Positions 41,772 through 50,569 of a DNA stretch of 64,000 nucleotides are shown here, piece after piece. The notes beneath the pieces were generated by a model. That model saw only the letters and a list, made by a program, of their open reading frames with translations, was not told the DNA's origin and did not search any database. This stretch comes from Tatlockia sp. (GTDB lineage Bacteria > Pseudomonadota > Gammaproteobacteria > Legionellales > Legionellaceae), in contig JACCVV010000019.1 in the NCBI GenBank assembly GCA_013697955.1, positions 1 through 64,000 on the forward strand, given 5' to 3'. Within the stretch, counting starts at the first letter, position 1; the number at the start of each line of letters is the position of its first letter. The translations under genes were made by a program, and so were the position numbers.

Positions 41772-42434
41772 TTAGTCTTCATCATTGATTGAATCATTAG
41801 GTTGTTCAATAATGCGATGTTTCATAGCCAAATAAGTAAGCTCTACATCATTTTTAATGCATAACTTATCAAACATGCGATAGCGATAGCCATTAATTGT
41901 TTTGGAACTTAAAAATAATCTATCGGCTATATCCTGAACAGTCATGCCTGAAGTAATCATCAACATGACCTGCATTTCTCGTTCAGATAATAAGTCGAAA
42001 GGTGAATCCTGAACAGCTTCCAGACTATTAATAGCCATTTTTTGGGCAATTTCGGCACTTAGATATTTTTCACCTTTGGCGACTTTGCGAATAGCCGCTG
42101 CCATTTCTTCAGCACCGGATTCTTTAGTGAGATAACCCATAGCGCCTAATTGTAAGACCCGAGTAGGCAAAGGCTCAGCACACATGGCGGTCACGGCAAT
42201 GACTTTAACCTGAGGATTTGATTTTTTTAGTCGTCTGGTTACTTCCCAACCATCAATACCTGGCATTTTCATATCAAGCAGAACAACATCGGGCTTATGA
42301 GTTTTAACCAAAGCCAAAGCCTGTTCCCCGCTCTCTGCGTCTGCTACAACATCCATGTCAGGTAAATCATCTAATAATCGTCGAATTCCCATTCGCACCA
42401 AAGCGTGGTCATCAACAATTAGAACTTTTATCAA
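41772..42434 (-). CDS. letA: Response regulator LetA (GacA/UvrY family)
   Basis: The response regulator has a receiver domain (IKVLIVDDHALVRMG; phospho-acceptor Asp in VVLLDMKMPG) and a LuxR-type helix-turn-helix (DIADRLFLSSKTINGYRYRM). LetA controls the switch of Legionella from replicative to transmissive phase through small RNAs that titrate CsrA. AAGGAG lies six bases before a TTG at 42434, giving M-IKVLIVDDH as in the family; the in-frame ATG at 42467 lacks such a site. The gene precedes uvrC on the same strand. Confidence 0.92.
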   Translation of the reverse strand: MIKVLIVDDHALVRMGIRRLLDDLPDMDVVADAESGEQALALVKTHKPDVVLLDMKMPGIDGWEVTRRLKKSNPQVKVIAVTAMCAEPLPTRVLQLGAMGYLTKESGAEEMAAAIRKVAKGEKYLSAEIAQKMAINSLEAVQDSPFDLLSEREMQVMLMITSGMTVQDIADRLFLSSKTINGYRYRMFDKLCIKNDVELTYLAMKHRIIEQPNDSINDED

Positions 42435-42592
42435 GCGATGCTCCTTGACTGCATGGCCAATGAACACAAAACGTTCATCGATATTAGCAAGACTGGTAAA
42501 GCTTTACAATTATGGCTTTCCGAAAATGAATATAGAGGTCTAATCCTGTCCCATATTGCATTCTTAATTAGCAAATTACACAGCCCAGTCAG

Positions 42593-43414
42593 CTAACAGG
42601 CCAAAATATGAATACTCGGATTATTTTTATCAACAGGGAATAAGGGGGGATATTCTCCTAACTCCTTCGCACGTTTTATAAAAAGTGAAATATCGGACTC
42701 TACAAATTTATATAGGGTTTCATAGTTTTCAATCACAAAGTAAACTTTTTGCAACATATCAATACGATAAGGAGTTCGAAATGCTACAATCGGTTCAAAA
42801 TAAATTCGCATAGGAACATCCGACTCAACTGAATAAGCGGTTTCACTAATCGAGGAGAGGATGCCGCCGCCATAAGCCCGCATTCCTTCTTTAGTTTTGA
42901 TCAAACCAAATTCAACCGTGAACCAAAATAATCGCTGTAATAAAGCCCAATTTTCCTCAGGTTGTGACAAGACTTTTAAGGCGAAATTTTGTACAAAATC
43001 GGCATAAACCAAATTAGTAAGCATCGGACAATGACCAAAAATTTCATGAAAAATATCTGGTTCCTGAACATAATCAATTTCTTCTTCACAGCGAATAAAA
43101 GTCGCCGCTGGAAATTTGCGTTCAGCTAATAATTCAAAAAAAGCACGGGCTGAAATTAAGGCTGCAACTGGCGCAACTTGCCAGCCTGTTAGGGCTTTGA
43201 GGCGCATTGAAAGTTCAGGTAATTGCGGAATATGATCTTCAGAAAGTCCCAAGCTTTCTAAACCTTGAATAAATTCATTACACGCGCGGCTGGGTATAAT
43301 TTTCATCTGACGCTCATAAAGGATTTGCCAAATGCGGTGCTCTTCTCGGGAATATTCGACTCTACCATTGGCATCAGGTTGACGAGAAACATAGCGGCTG
43401 ACAAATTCCATCAT
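42593..43414 (-). CDS. phhA: Phenylalanine 4-monooxygenase
   Basis: The 273-residue pterin-dependent enzyme hydroxylates phenylalanine to tyrosine. The iron-binding HEIFGHCP (two His) and the Glu in FWFTVEFGL are intact, and only the catalytic domain is present, as in bacteria. Two adjacent ATGs (43414 and 43411) follow AGGAG; spacing favours the second. In Legionella PhhA supports pyomelanin formation and tyrosine supply. Confidence 0.95.
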   Translation of the reverse strand: MMEFVSRYVSRQPDANGRVEYSREEHRIWQILYERQMKIIPSRACNEFIQGLESLGLSEDHIPQLPELSMRLKALTGWQVAPVAALISARAFFELLAERKFPAATFIRCEEEIDYVQEPDIFHEIFGHCPMLTNLVYADFVQNFALKVLSQPEENWALLQRLFWFTVEFGLIKTKEGMRAYGGGILSSISETAYSVESDVPMRIYFEPIVAFRTPYRIDMLQKVYFVIENYETLYKFVESDISLFIKRAKELGEYPPLFPVDKNNPSIHILAC

Positions 43415-43718
43415 TACTCCTAACCCATCAAGACGAGAACCTATTTTAATTATAGTGTCCTGCTGGTTTTTAGAAAATTAAGCAGGTAATTAGTTTAATC
43501 AACAAATAAGTCAGAATGCAAAAAAAACTTTGTTTAATTTTTGATTTTACTGTTTGAAATTAACAATATTTAAATTACAAATAGAAATTTTATAAAAGGG
43601 ACTCAACCTTGACAGTGATAATTTAACCCACCTACACTGTATAAAGTTATTCAAAGTCTCAACAAATTGCTTCATTAAAGGAATTTTTTATTAACGAAAG
43701 GAACTGATTTTATATTTT
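43415..43718. other. Divergent gap between phhA and the DUF692 gene
   Basis: AT-rich gap with one clear plus-strand promoter: TTGACA (43609-43614), 18-base spacer, TACACT (43633-43638). I looked for a short cysteine-rich precursor ORF before the DUF692 gene and found none. Confidence 0.6.
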
Positions 43719-44567
43719 ATGAATAATCAACCACAATTTCCTTATTTAGGGTTCGGCTTAGGTTTAAGAACTGAACACTACGATGATGTATTAAAATCAA
43801 AGCCCAATGTCGACTGGTTTGAAATTCTCACCGAAAATTATCTGATCCCTGGCGGCCGACCACTCTATTTCCTGGATAAAATACGCGAAAATTATCCCCT
43901 GGTAATGCACGGCGTTTCTTTATCAATTGGCTCAACAGATAGCCTCGATTGGGATTATCTTAATCAAGTTAAAACCTTAGCTGAACGGATTGAGCCGGTC
44001 TGGATTTCCGATCATCTATGTTGGACCGGTGTAAAAAATCTAAACATGCATGACTTGCTGCCAATTCCTTATACCAAGGAAGCAATAAGCCATATCGCGG
44101 GCCGAATTTCTGAGGTGCAGGATTTTTTAGGACGTCGCATTCTGATTGAAAATGTTTCAAGCTATCTTACCTATATGCAATCTGAAATGCCTGAATGGGA
44201 ATTTATTTCAGCAATCGCAGATGAAGCCGACTGTTCTATCTTGCTTGATGTAAATAATATTTATGTGAGTTCCATTAATCACGAATTTAATCCACTTGAT
44301 TATATTAATGCCATATCTCCCAAGCATGTGGTGCAAATTCATCTAGCCGGTCATTCAAATGAAGGAAATTATATCGTTGATACCCATGATGCCCCAATTA
44401 TTGATCCAGTTTGGGAGCTTTATGCAAAAACGATTGCCCGTTTTGGAAAAATTTCGACAATGATTGAGCGGGATGACCATATTCCACCCTTAGCAGTTTT
44501 ATTGGAAGAATTAAATCAAGCGAGAATGATCATGGAAAATACTTCTTTTAAAGAGGTAACGTCATGA
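43719..44567 (+). CDS. DUF692-family multinuclear non-haem iron oxidase (MNIO)
   Basis: The 282-residue TIM-barrel protein has the DUF692 signature blocks: GLGLRTEHYDDVL, MHGVSLSIGS, WISDHLCWTG, ENVSSYLTY, LLDVNNIYVSSINH and QIHLAGHS, which supply the His/Asp/Glu iron ligands. MNIOs modify cysteine residues in ribosomal peptides, for example to make copper-binding bufferins. ATGA overlap with the next gene shows coupled translation. The nearest AAGGAA is about 15 bases from the ATG, unusually far. Its substrate is probably one of the Cys-repeat peptides about 4 kb downstream (inference). Confidence 0.9.
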   Translation: MNNQPQFPYLGFGLGLRTEHYDDVLKSKPNVDWFEILTENYLIPGGRPLYFLDKIRENYPLVMHGVSLSIGSTDSLDWDYLNQVKTLAERIEPVWISDHLCWTGVKNLNMHDLLPIPYTKEAISHIAGRISEVQDFLGRRILIENVSSYLTYMQSEMPEWEFISAIADEADCSILLDVNNIYVSSINHEFNPLDYINAISPKHVVQIHLAGHSNEGNYIVDTHDAPIIDPVWELYAKTIARFGKISTMIERDDHIPPLAVLLEELNQARMIMENTSFKEVTS

Positions 44568-45346
44568 GCAATTTACAGCGCTTGCAGCATCAGTTTCAAA
44601 ATTTCTTATTAACTGATGAAACTGATATTCAAAAATCAATTGTAAGTACTCAAAAAGTGTCAGATAAAGAACGTCTTTTTATTTATCTTGATGGCTATCG
44701 CTGTCGCCTTATCGACTGTCTAGCCTCTAATTTTCCGATTATCAGCTCATACCTTAAATTTGATGAATTTCACTCATTAACCTTTGAATATATATCCAAA
44801 TTTCCCTCAGCTTATCGGTCTATCCGCTGGTATGGTGATAAATTTTCGGATTTTTTAAAAGCAAAAAATCATAGCTTTTTAGCTGAACTTGCTGAATTTG
44901 AATGGAAGATGACTTTGGCTTTTGATGCAGCTGATGATGATGTTCTTAAAATTGAAGAAATGGCCGCTGTTCCTCCAGAAAATTGGGCTAACATCCGATT
45001 TAAGACACATTCTTCTGTTCAACTCATGAACTTCAACTGGAATGTTGTCGAAATATGGGAAGCGCTTTCTCATGAAAGAAAAGCGCCCAAAGCGCAAAAA
45101 ATAACGGCTGCAACCTGGATTTTATGGCGCCAGGATTATCTCACTCGTTTTTATACTCTGGCTGTGGACGAAGCATGGGCTCTGGTTGCCTTGAAAAATG
45201 GCGCCCACTTCGGCGAACTTTGCGAAGGTCTTTGTAAATGGTTAGACGAAGAGGAAGTCGGCATGCGTGCCGCATCTTTATTAAAAGGCTGGATTCAGTC
45301 TGGAATAATTGCCAGCATCGAGCGCGAACCTCAGTTCACAAGTTAA
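44564..45346 (+). CDS. DUF2063-family partner of the MNIO
   Basis: The 260-residue protein starts with the DUF2063 'putative DNA-binding domain' pattern (LQRLQHQFQNFLL, then RLFIYLDGYRCRLIDCLASN) and has a C-terminal winged-helix-like region. In MNIO pathways this protein binds the precursor and helps the oxidase. The ATG overlaps the stop of the DUF692 gene. The usual adjacent precursor and DoxX genes are missing. Confidence 0.85.
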   Translation: MSNLQRLQHQFQNFLLTDETDIQKSIVSTQKVSDKERLFIYLDGYRCRLIDCLASNFPIISSYLKFDEFHSLTFEYISKFPSAYRSIRWYGDKFSDFLKAKNHSFLAELAEFEWKMTLAFDAADDDVLKIEEMAAVPPENWANIRFKTHSSVQLMNFNWNVVEIWEALSHERKAPKAQKITAATWILWRQDYLTRFYTLAVDEAWALVALKNGAHFGELCEGLCKWLDEEEVGMRAASLLKGWIQSGIIASIEREPQFTS

Positions 45347-45375
45347 TGTCTATTGAGTTCAGGTTGAATGTACAG

Positions 45376-45426
45376 CCTGTTCGGTAAATGTTAAAACAAT
45401 TAGTGAATCCAGACCTATTCGGTAAA
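45376..45426 (+). repeat. Direct repeat downstream of the MNIO pair
   Basis: CCTGTTCGGTAAA (45376-45388) and CCTATTCGGTAAA (45414-45426) are repeated 38 bases apart in the gap between two convergent genes. No function is known. Confidence 0.5.
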
Positions 45427-45536
45427 AATACTCATTATTGAAATAACCTTATAATTTGTAAAAAATTTTACTCAAATTATATTTCTTACCCCAATAATGA
45501 GCCTAGGATTAGGTGTTCTTAGATTAAAAAACACAA

Positions 45537-45845
45537 TTACTTGCGAACTATTAATCCATTTTGAACGTATTTGACCCCTGAAATTTTGGAAGCAATTTCG
45601 GCAGCGTTATCGCTTTGGCGAATGGTTTTTACATAACCACTTAATAAAACAGTTCCATTTTGAACATCAATTTGAATCGGTACAGAAGCAAGGTCAGGGT
45701 TGTTCATAAAAGCAGTACTAACTGCAGCTCTCAAATTTTGAGGAGAGTTTCCTGAGCTAAAGAAATTGGTGGAAGGTGAAGATTGGCAGCCAACAAGAAA
45801 GGTAAAAACCAAACCAGTTAAAGCGGGTAGATAGATTTTGTTCAT
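45537..45845 (-). CDS. BON-domain lipoprotein
   Basis: The 102-residue product has a lipoprotein signal (FLVGC at about residues 16-20) and one BON domain (IQIDVQNGTVLLSGYVKT, VKYVQNGLIV), as in OsmY-like envelope proteins. It is predicted to be attached to the outer membrane and to bind phospholipid or other envelope components. Confidence 0.85.
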   Translation of the reverse strand: MNKIYLPALTGLVFTFLVGCQSSPSTNFFSSGNSPQNLRAAVSTAFMNNPDLASVPIQIDVQNGTVLLSGYVKTIRQSDNAAEIASKISGVKYVQNGLIVRK

Positions 45846-45920
45846 GATTTTTTCCTCGGATTAAACAGATTCGCCACCATATCACGACTTAGTGCCAAGG
45901 TCTAACCCTCGAATCTATTT

Positions 45921-46217
45921 TCAGAGCTTGGATCGTAAATTATTAATTTCCTCCAATAATTCAAGAGCCAGCCCTGCTCCAGCCAAATTCACGCCGAGAT
46001 CTTTAGTTAAACGAAGCACAGTGCGAATGTCGCGCATCGCTTCGTTGGTAAAACATAACTGATTTTTATCATCTTTCTGAATAGTGATTATCCCTTCATC
46101 AATGATTGCAAGGACTGTTTCACTGGAAACGCCGAATGAGCTACTGACTTCCGTTAAGGATAGATAGAACCATTCTTCACATTCCAAAGCAACTGGATCC
46201 TTTTTATCCTTAGTCAT
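45921..46217 (-). CDS. cbpM: Chaperone modulator CbpM
   Basis: The 98-residue MerR-like helical protein matches CbpM, the inhibitor of the co-chaperone CbpA ([15 protein letters not shown], then [20 protein letters not shown]). Its ATG overlaps the end of cbpA by eight bases, the conserved cbpA-cbpM arrangement. Confidence 0.9.
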   Translation of the reverse strand: MTKDKKDPVALECEEWFYLSLTEVSSSFGVSSETVLAIIDEGIITIQKDDKNQLCFTNEAMRDIRTVLRLTKDLGVNLAGAGLALELLEEINNLRSKL

Positions 46218-47151
46218 TGCTAACCCCTAATTTTTCGCGTGGATTGTATTTGATAGCCTTCGCTAATTGCTCATAAAGCGCATTCACTTCAGGGTTATCG
46301 ACTGGTGGAATTACAATTTCCAAAGTTATGTATTGGTCACCAGAAGGATGAGCCGGTAATCCTCTTCCTTTTAGGCGCATTTGCTTTCCATTTTGTGACA
46401 TTTTGGGAATTTTGAGATTAACCGAGCCTGCCATTGTGGGTACTTTAATCGTGCCGCCAAGTGCTGCTTCCCATGGTGTGATAGGAACTTTCAAATGGAG
46501 ATCGTTTTTTCTTAAGGTAAATAATGAATGCGGGGCAATAGAGATTTCGATATAAAGATCACCTGCTTGTTGCTGTATGCCTTTGGCGCCTTGGCCTTTT
46601 AAACGAATTTGCTGTTTGTCGCTGATTCCTTTTGGAATTTTAACTTTAACAGAGCGGCTGTCGTATTCCATTTCACCCATTTGATTTACAACCGGGGTTT
46701 GAAGTTGCAGCATTTTTTCAGCACCATGAAAGCTGTCTTCCAAGCTGATTGTCAGGCTTGCATGGATATCTCTCCCCTGATCATGATATCCACTTTGTTG
46801 ACGGCCGCGTTCGCGGAAAATTGAATTAAGAAAGTCTTCAAAACCAGATGGCCCTTCTTCGCCGAAATTCTGATATTGATATTGATTCTGCCGGGTATCT
46901 TCCTTGCGGTTATATCCAGGCTGGCTTTGTTCTTTCCAATATTGTCCGTATTGATCGTATTTCGAGCGTTTATCAGGATCATGAAGCACCTCATAGGCCT
47001 CACCTAATTCCTTAAATTTTGCTTCGGCATTGATTTCTTTGCTGACATCAGGATGGTATTTGCGAGCGAGTTTACGGTAGGTTCGTTTAATTTCTTCAGG
47101 ACTGGCATTGCGCTCAAGTCCCATTATTTTGTAATAATCTTTATATTCCAT
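46210..47151 (-). CDS. cbpA: Curved-DNA-binding DnaJ-class co-chaperone CbpA
   Basis: The 313-residue protein has an N-terminal J domain ([23 protein letters not shown] motif in KYHPDVS), a short linker (residues about 75-115) and two C-terminal substrate-binding domains. No zinc-finger region is present, as in CbpA rather than DnaJ. It works with DnaK and is held in check by CbpM. Confidence 0.92.
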   Translation of the reverse strand: MEYKDYYKIMGLERNASPEEIKRTYRKLARKYHPDVSKEINAEAKFKELGEAYEVLHDPDKRSKYDQYGQYWKEQSQPGYNRKEDTRQNQYQYQNFGEEGPSGFEDFLNSIFRERGRQQSGYHDQGRDIHASLTISLEDSFHGAEKMLQLQTPVVNQMGEMEYDSRSVKVKIPKGISDKQQIRLKGQGAKGIQQQAGDLYIEISIAPHSLFTLRKNDLHLKVPITPWEAALGGTIKVPTMAGSVNLKIPKMSQNGKQMRLKGRGLPAHPSGDQYITLEIVIPPVDNPEVNALYEQLAKAIKYNPREKLGVSND

Positions 47152-47379
47152 GTAGTCTACTTAAAATGATTTTGTTTATTGTGAGCAAGTTATAGGATTT
47201 TTGTCAATGCAGTCAAAGCAGGCTAAGAGGTCTAATCTATCCGCTTGAATCTTCTACAAGTTACCTCAGTTTGTTAAAAATGCACTCAAGATTTCCGAAT
47301 CCAACCAAGAGTTCTAAAACAAACTAAACTTTATAAGAGAATCAAAAAATTTATTAATTTTAAAATATGAGTGTTTTTT

Positions 47380-47775
47380 ATGAAGAGTCAAACCGAACAA
47401 TTTTTTAAATCCAAAGCTTATGCAGTTGTGGGAGCTTCAAATAACAGGGAAAAATATGGAAACAAGGTATTGCGCTGTTATCTTCAAAATTATTTAAATG
47501 TCTATCCTGTTAATCCTAACGAAGATTTCATTGAGGGTTTAATAAGCCTGGCAAGCTTAAGCGACTTACCTGATTCCGTAGAAAGCATTTCTATAATTAC
47601 TTCACCAGAGGTCACTGAAAAAATTGTTGATCAAGCGATTCAAAAAAAAATAAAAAACATTTGGATGCAGCCCGGTGCCGAAACTGAGCTAGCTATCGAA
47701 AAATGTCTCAAAAATGGAATAAATATTATTTCCAATGGACCTTGTATCTTAGTTGACTTAGGGTTTGTGGATTAA
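47380..47775 (+). CDS. CoA-binding domain protein
   Basis: From ATG 47380 the product has about 131 residues and a Rossmann-like CoA-binding fold (AYAVVGASNNREKYGNKVLR, VYPVNPNEDFIEG, NIWMQPGAE, ISNGPCILVD), as in the YccU family. A GTG at 47371 is an alternative start. The physiological role of this family is unknown. Confidence 0.85.
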   Translation: MKSQTEQFFKSKAYAVVGASNNREKYGNKVLRCYLQNYLNVYPVNPNEDFIEGLISLASLSDLPDSVESISIITSPEVTEKIVDQAIQKKIKNIWMQPGAETELAIEKCLKNGINIISNGPCILVDLGFVD

Positions 47776-47854
47776 TTTTATATATTGATCAATACTTGAA
47801 CAAGTATAGGCGTACCTCTATTCTTAATATGCTACTTAACAAATGGAGAATAAG

Positions 47855-48370
47855 ATGAAAAAGCGTAGCTTGATCATTGCTGCAACTGCGGCAACTTTCT
47901 TTACTTCAGGACTCTATGCTACTGAAACTACTAATACATTTAGTCAAAAATTAAACTTAGCTTCTGCTGGCAGTGGAGACGCCGGAAGCAGTGGTGGTAG
48001 TGGCAGCGGAAGTGCTAGTGGTTCTGGAAGCTCAGGCGGTTCTGGAAGCTCTGCTGGTTCTGGAAGCTCTGCTGGTTCTGGAAGCTCTGGCGGATCTGGA
48101 AGCTCTGGCGGATCTGGAAGTCAAAATAGCTGCAAAAGTCACAATAACTGCAAAAGCCACAACAATTGCAAAAGCCATAACAACTGTAAAAGTCATAACA
48201 ATTGTAAAAGCCATAACAACTGTAAGAGTTGGAACAACTGTAAGAGTTGGAATAATTGCAAAAGTTATAATAAATGCAAAAGCTATAACAAATGTAAAAG
48301 TTATAACAAGTGCAAGACTTACACCAGTTGCAAATATTGCAAATGGCGTTGGACCTGCAAAAATATTTAA
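47855..48370 (+). CDS. Exported cysteine-repeat peptide 1, candidate MNIO substrate
   Basis: The 171-residue product has a signal peptide (MKKRSLIIAATAATFFTSGL, cleavage after YA), a Gly/Ser-rich linker (residues about 37-90) and a repeat domain from codon 93 to the end: five CKSHNN, two CKSWNN, three CKSYNK, one CKTYTS, then CKYCKWRWTCKNI. It carries 14 Cys, nearly all six residues apart and each followed by Lys. The C-K-x-x-N-x-C-K spacing recalls the CKGxNxCKG pattern of known MNIO-modified exported peptides. ATG 47855 follows TGGAGA. No other function is recognised. Confidence 0.8.
   Translation: MKKRSLIIAATAATFFTSGLYATETTNTFSQKLNLASAGSGDAGSSGGSGSGSASGSGSSGGSGSSAGSGSSAGSGSSGGSGSSGGSGSQNSCKSHNNCKSHNNCKSHNNCKSHNNCKSHNNCKSWNNCKSWNNCKSYNKCKSYNKCKSYNKCKTYTSCKYCKWRWTCKNI
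48131..48328 (+). repeat. 18-base tandem repeats coding for CKSxNN units
   Basis: Eleven units of 18 bases (consensus TGCAAAAGCCATAACAAC) run in frame within peptide gene 1. Later units change CAT to TGG or TAT and the last Asn codon to Lys, so the array evolves from His to Trp to Tyr along its length. A second 18-base periodicity codes the Gly/Ser linker upstream (about 48024-48119). Confidence 0.9.
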
Positions 48371-48386
48371 TCCTGTTATAAGCAAA

Positions 48387-48414
48387 AAATTGATACCTTT
48401 CGAGGTATCAATTT
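48387..48414. terminator. UUCG hairpin after peptide gene 1
   Basis: A perfect 12-base-pair stem, AAATTGATACCT with AGGTATCAATTT, encloses a TTCG tetraloop. On the plus strand the T tract is short; on the minus strand it would be followed by T6. Confidence 0.7.
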
Positions 48415-48559
48415 AAAAAATCAATCCTCAATTTTCTAGATAAATTATTGAAATAATTCGTTTTTAAGGTTTAAATCCACAGATATTTTGATCAATTATT
48501 GCGCACATGGATTAACTCAACTATCATTAAGAGGCTAGTTCAACAAATGGAGATTGAAA

Positions 48560-48778
48560 ATGAATAAGAAAAGTCTAGTTATTGCTGCGGCAGCAGCTTC
48601 ACTGTTTACCACTGGAGTTTTTGCAGCTACTTCTACAAGTAGTGGAATTTCTGGAGCGAATTTTGCATACAATGGCTGTAAAAGCCATAATAATTGCAAG
48701 AGTTGGGATAATTGCAAGAGTCATAACAATTGTAAAACTTGCAAATGTAAATGTTGGAAAAAGCATAAAAACTGGTAA
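48560..48778 (+). CDS. Exported cysteine-repeat peptide 2, candidate MNIO substrate
   Basis: The 72-residue product has a signal peptide (MNKKSLVIAAAAASLFTTGV, cleavage after FA), a short linker and the units CKSHNN, CKSWDN, CKSHNN, CKT, then CKCKCWKKHKNW, with seven Cys in all. GGAG lies seven bases before ATG 48560; a TTG at 48554 is in frame but less likely. Signal peptide, repeat and ribosome-site context match peptide 1, so the two genes are paralogues. It is either a mature short form or a truncated array. Confidence 0.78.
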   Translation: MNKKSLVIAAAAASLFTTGVFAATSTSSGISGANFAYNGCKSHNNCKSWDNCKSHNNCKTCKCKCWKKHKNW

Positions 48779-48786
48779 TAAATTTT

Positions 48787-48810
48787 TGATACCTCTTCGG
48801 AGGTATCAAG
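48787..48810. terminator. UUCG hairpin after peptide gene 2
   Basis: TTGATACCTC with GAGGTATCAA around a TTCG tetraloop. It shares its core (TTGATACC) and loop with the hairpin after gene 1, showing that the two genes were duplicated together with their 3' ends. Confidence 0.65.
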
Positions 48811-48862
48811 TTCCACCAGCCGCTATGGTATATTAGTTCCTTAACCCCTTCTTTTGATACAA

Positions 48863-49636
48863 ATGTTAATTATCCTTTCCCCTGCCAAAAAATTATTGTC
48901 CTTTACAAAACCTTATCCTGGCTTAACAACTGATCCTTTATTAAAGGATGAAATGACCGAACTCGCCAAACTAATGAAATCCAAATCTGCCGAACAAATT
49001 GGTAAGTTGATGAACTTGTCCAAAAACTTGGCTTGTTTAAATTATGAACGCTATCAAGTATTTAACTTGGAAAAGGCTCCCCTTGCGTCTTCTTACCCCG
49101 CTTTAGAGCTGTTCCAGGGCGACGTTTATCAAGGATTATCGGCAAAGAGTTGGACGGATGAGGATAAACACTATGCCCAAAAACATCTATGTATACTCTC
49201 AGGACTCTATGGAATTTTAAGGCCCTTAGACCGAATTCAACCTTACAGGCTTGAAATGGGAGTACGCCTTGCTAACCCCAAGGGTGAGACTCTATACGAT
49301 TACTGGGGTCAATCCTTAACGAAAATGCTCAATCAGCAATTAGCCTTAAATAGCAATCCGATGCTCATTAATCTCGCTTCCAGGGAATATTTCAAAGTAT
49401 TAGATCAGAAAAATCTGTCTTTTCCAGTGCTTACAATTCATTTTATAGAACAGAAAAATAATAAAGCCAAAATAATTGGGATTCATGCTAAGAAGGCTAG
49501 AGGGTTAATGGCAAAATTTTTAATACAAAAAAGAGTAGAAAACCTTGGAAAAATCAAAGAATTCTGCGATTTAGGCTATCGTTATTGTGAAGAGACTTCT
49601 TCTGAAATGTTAATGAATTTTATTAGGGTTCATTAA
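48863..49636 (+). CDS. yaaA: Peroxide stress protein YaaA
   Basis: The protein of about 257 residues matches YaaA/DUF328 (LIILSPAKKL at the start, LSGLYGILRPLDRIQPYRLEMG, YDYWG, NLASREYFKV). YaaA lowers free iron during peroxide stress and binds DNA. ATG 48863 gives the family N-terminus; a TTG at 48854 is in frame but less likely. Confidence 0.93.
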   Translation: MLIILSPAKKLLSFTKPYPGLTTDPLLKDEMTELAKLMKSKSAEQIGKLMNLSKNLACLNYERYQVFNLEKAPLASSYPALELFQGDVYQGLSAKSWTDEDKHYAQKHLCILSGLYGILRPLDRIQPYRLEMGVRLANPKGETLYDYWGQSLTKMLNQQLALNSNPMLINLASREYFKVLDQKNLSFPVLTIHFIEQKNNKAKIIGIHAKKARGLMAKFLIQKRVENLGKIKEFCDLGYRYCEETSSEMLMNFIRVH

Positions 49637-49638
49637 AA

Positions 49639-50541
49639 GTGCTCTGGAATTTAGCAAGTCGAATCCATAAACTAAACCATTTTCCTCATAAAAATGTTGT
49701 CTGTTATGTGAAACGTGATGATGAGTTGGGCTGTGGGATCAGCGGTTCAAAATTACGTAAATATGCTGCTTTGATCCCTTATTTATTGGAAAATGGCGTT
49801 CGCCATTTACTGATAATTGCTGGCCCACAGTCCAATAATCTACTTGCTGCTTTGCAAATGGCTCGTGAGTTTAAATTTTCGGTAACTGCTATTTTGCTTA
49901 AACCCCATAATCAGGAAATTCAGGGAAATTTTAAACTAAGCAGACTATTTTTAGCTGAGGAAGAAATTATTTGGGTAGATCGCAAGGATTGGCTCCAAGT
50001 TGAGAATCTAGCTTACCGCATTCTTAAAACGATTAAAGAGCCAGGATTTGTATTAAATGAAGGGGCAAGCGTTCCTCAGGCAATGTCCGGGGCGATGACT
50101 TTAGCTTCTGATATCATCGCCAATGAACAAGCAGCCGGCCTTCAATTCCAACATATCTTCGTTGATGCGGGAACAGGCTTTTCAGCGGCAGGCTTAATAA
50201 AGGGCCTGACAGAATTAAAGCATAAGGCTCAGATTCATGTGCTTTTACTGGCTGATGATGAAAAAACCTTTAAGACAAAACTTCTTAATTGGCTAGGAGA
50301 CCTCTCTCATCAACTCCATTGTTTTTATCCGCCAACAGCTAAAGCCTTCGGCTCCTTAAATCAAACGATCAAAAATGAAATAAAACGACTCGCCCGCGAG
50401 GAAGGAATTTTGGCAGATCCGGTTTATTCCGCAAAATTATTCCATTCTGCTAGAAAATACATTGAAACAGAGCAACTACAGGGTTCTGTTTTAATAATTC
50501 ATTCTGGCGGAACTTTAACTATGGCTGGATTTTCATTGTAG
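49639..50541 (+). CDS. PLP-dependent desulfhydrase/ACC deaminase-like protein
   Basis: The 300-residue fold-type II PLP enzyme has the lysine in GSKLRKY (Lys38) and the family phrases VKRDDELG and IAGPQSNN. It resembles D-cysteine desulfhydrase and ACC deaminase; the substrate cannot be told from sequence. It starts at GTG 49639, three bases after yaaA, with which it is probably cotranscribed. Confidence 0.85.
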   Translation: MLWNLASRIHKLNHFPHKNVVCYVKRDDELGCGISGSKLRKYAALIPYLLENGVRHLLIIAGPQSNNLLAALQMAREFKFSVTAILLKPHNQEIQGNFKLSRLFLAEEEIIWVDRKDWLQVENLAYRILKTIKEPGFVLNEGASVPQAMSGAMTLASDIIANEQAAGLQFQHIFVDAGTGFSAAGLIKGLTELKHKAQIHVLLLADDEKTFKTKLLNWLGDLSHQLHCFYPPTAKAFGSLNQTIKNEIKRLAREEGILADPVYSAKLFHSARKYIETEQLQGSVLIIHSGGTLTMAGFSL

Positions 50542-50569
50542 TTATGCTTTGAAAATAGTAATTTCAAAT

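Noticed and set aside
43609-43718. Search for a bufferin-type precursor directly before the DUF692 gene
   Set aside because: Only a promoter is present; the short ORF at about 43516 stops after 13 codons and has no Cys repeat.
48131-48328. Regular repeats that might be a CRISPR array
   Set aside because: The units are 18 bases, contiguous without spacers, in frame with a signal-peptide gene, and no cas gene is nearby.
47973-48416. Long open frames in other frames and on the opposite strand over the Cys-repeat gene
   Set aside because: They follow from the 18-base periodicity, give low-complexity Val/Ala/Ile proteins and lack ribosome sites.
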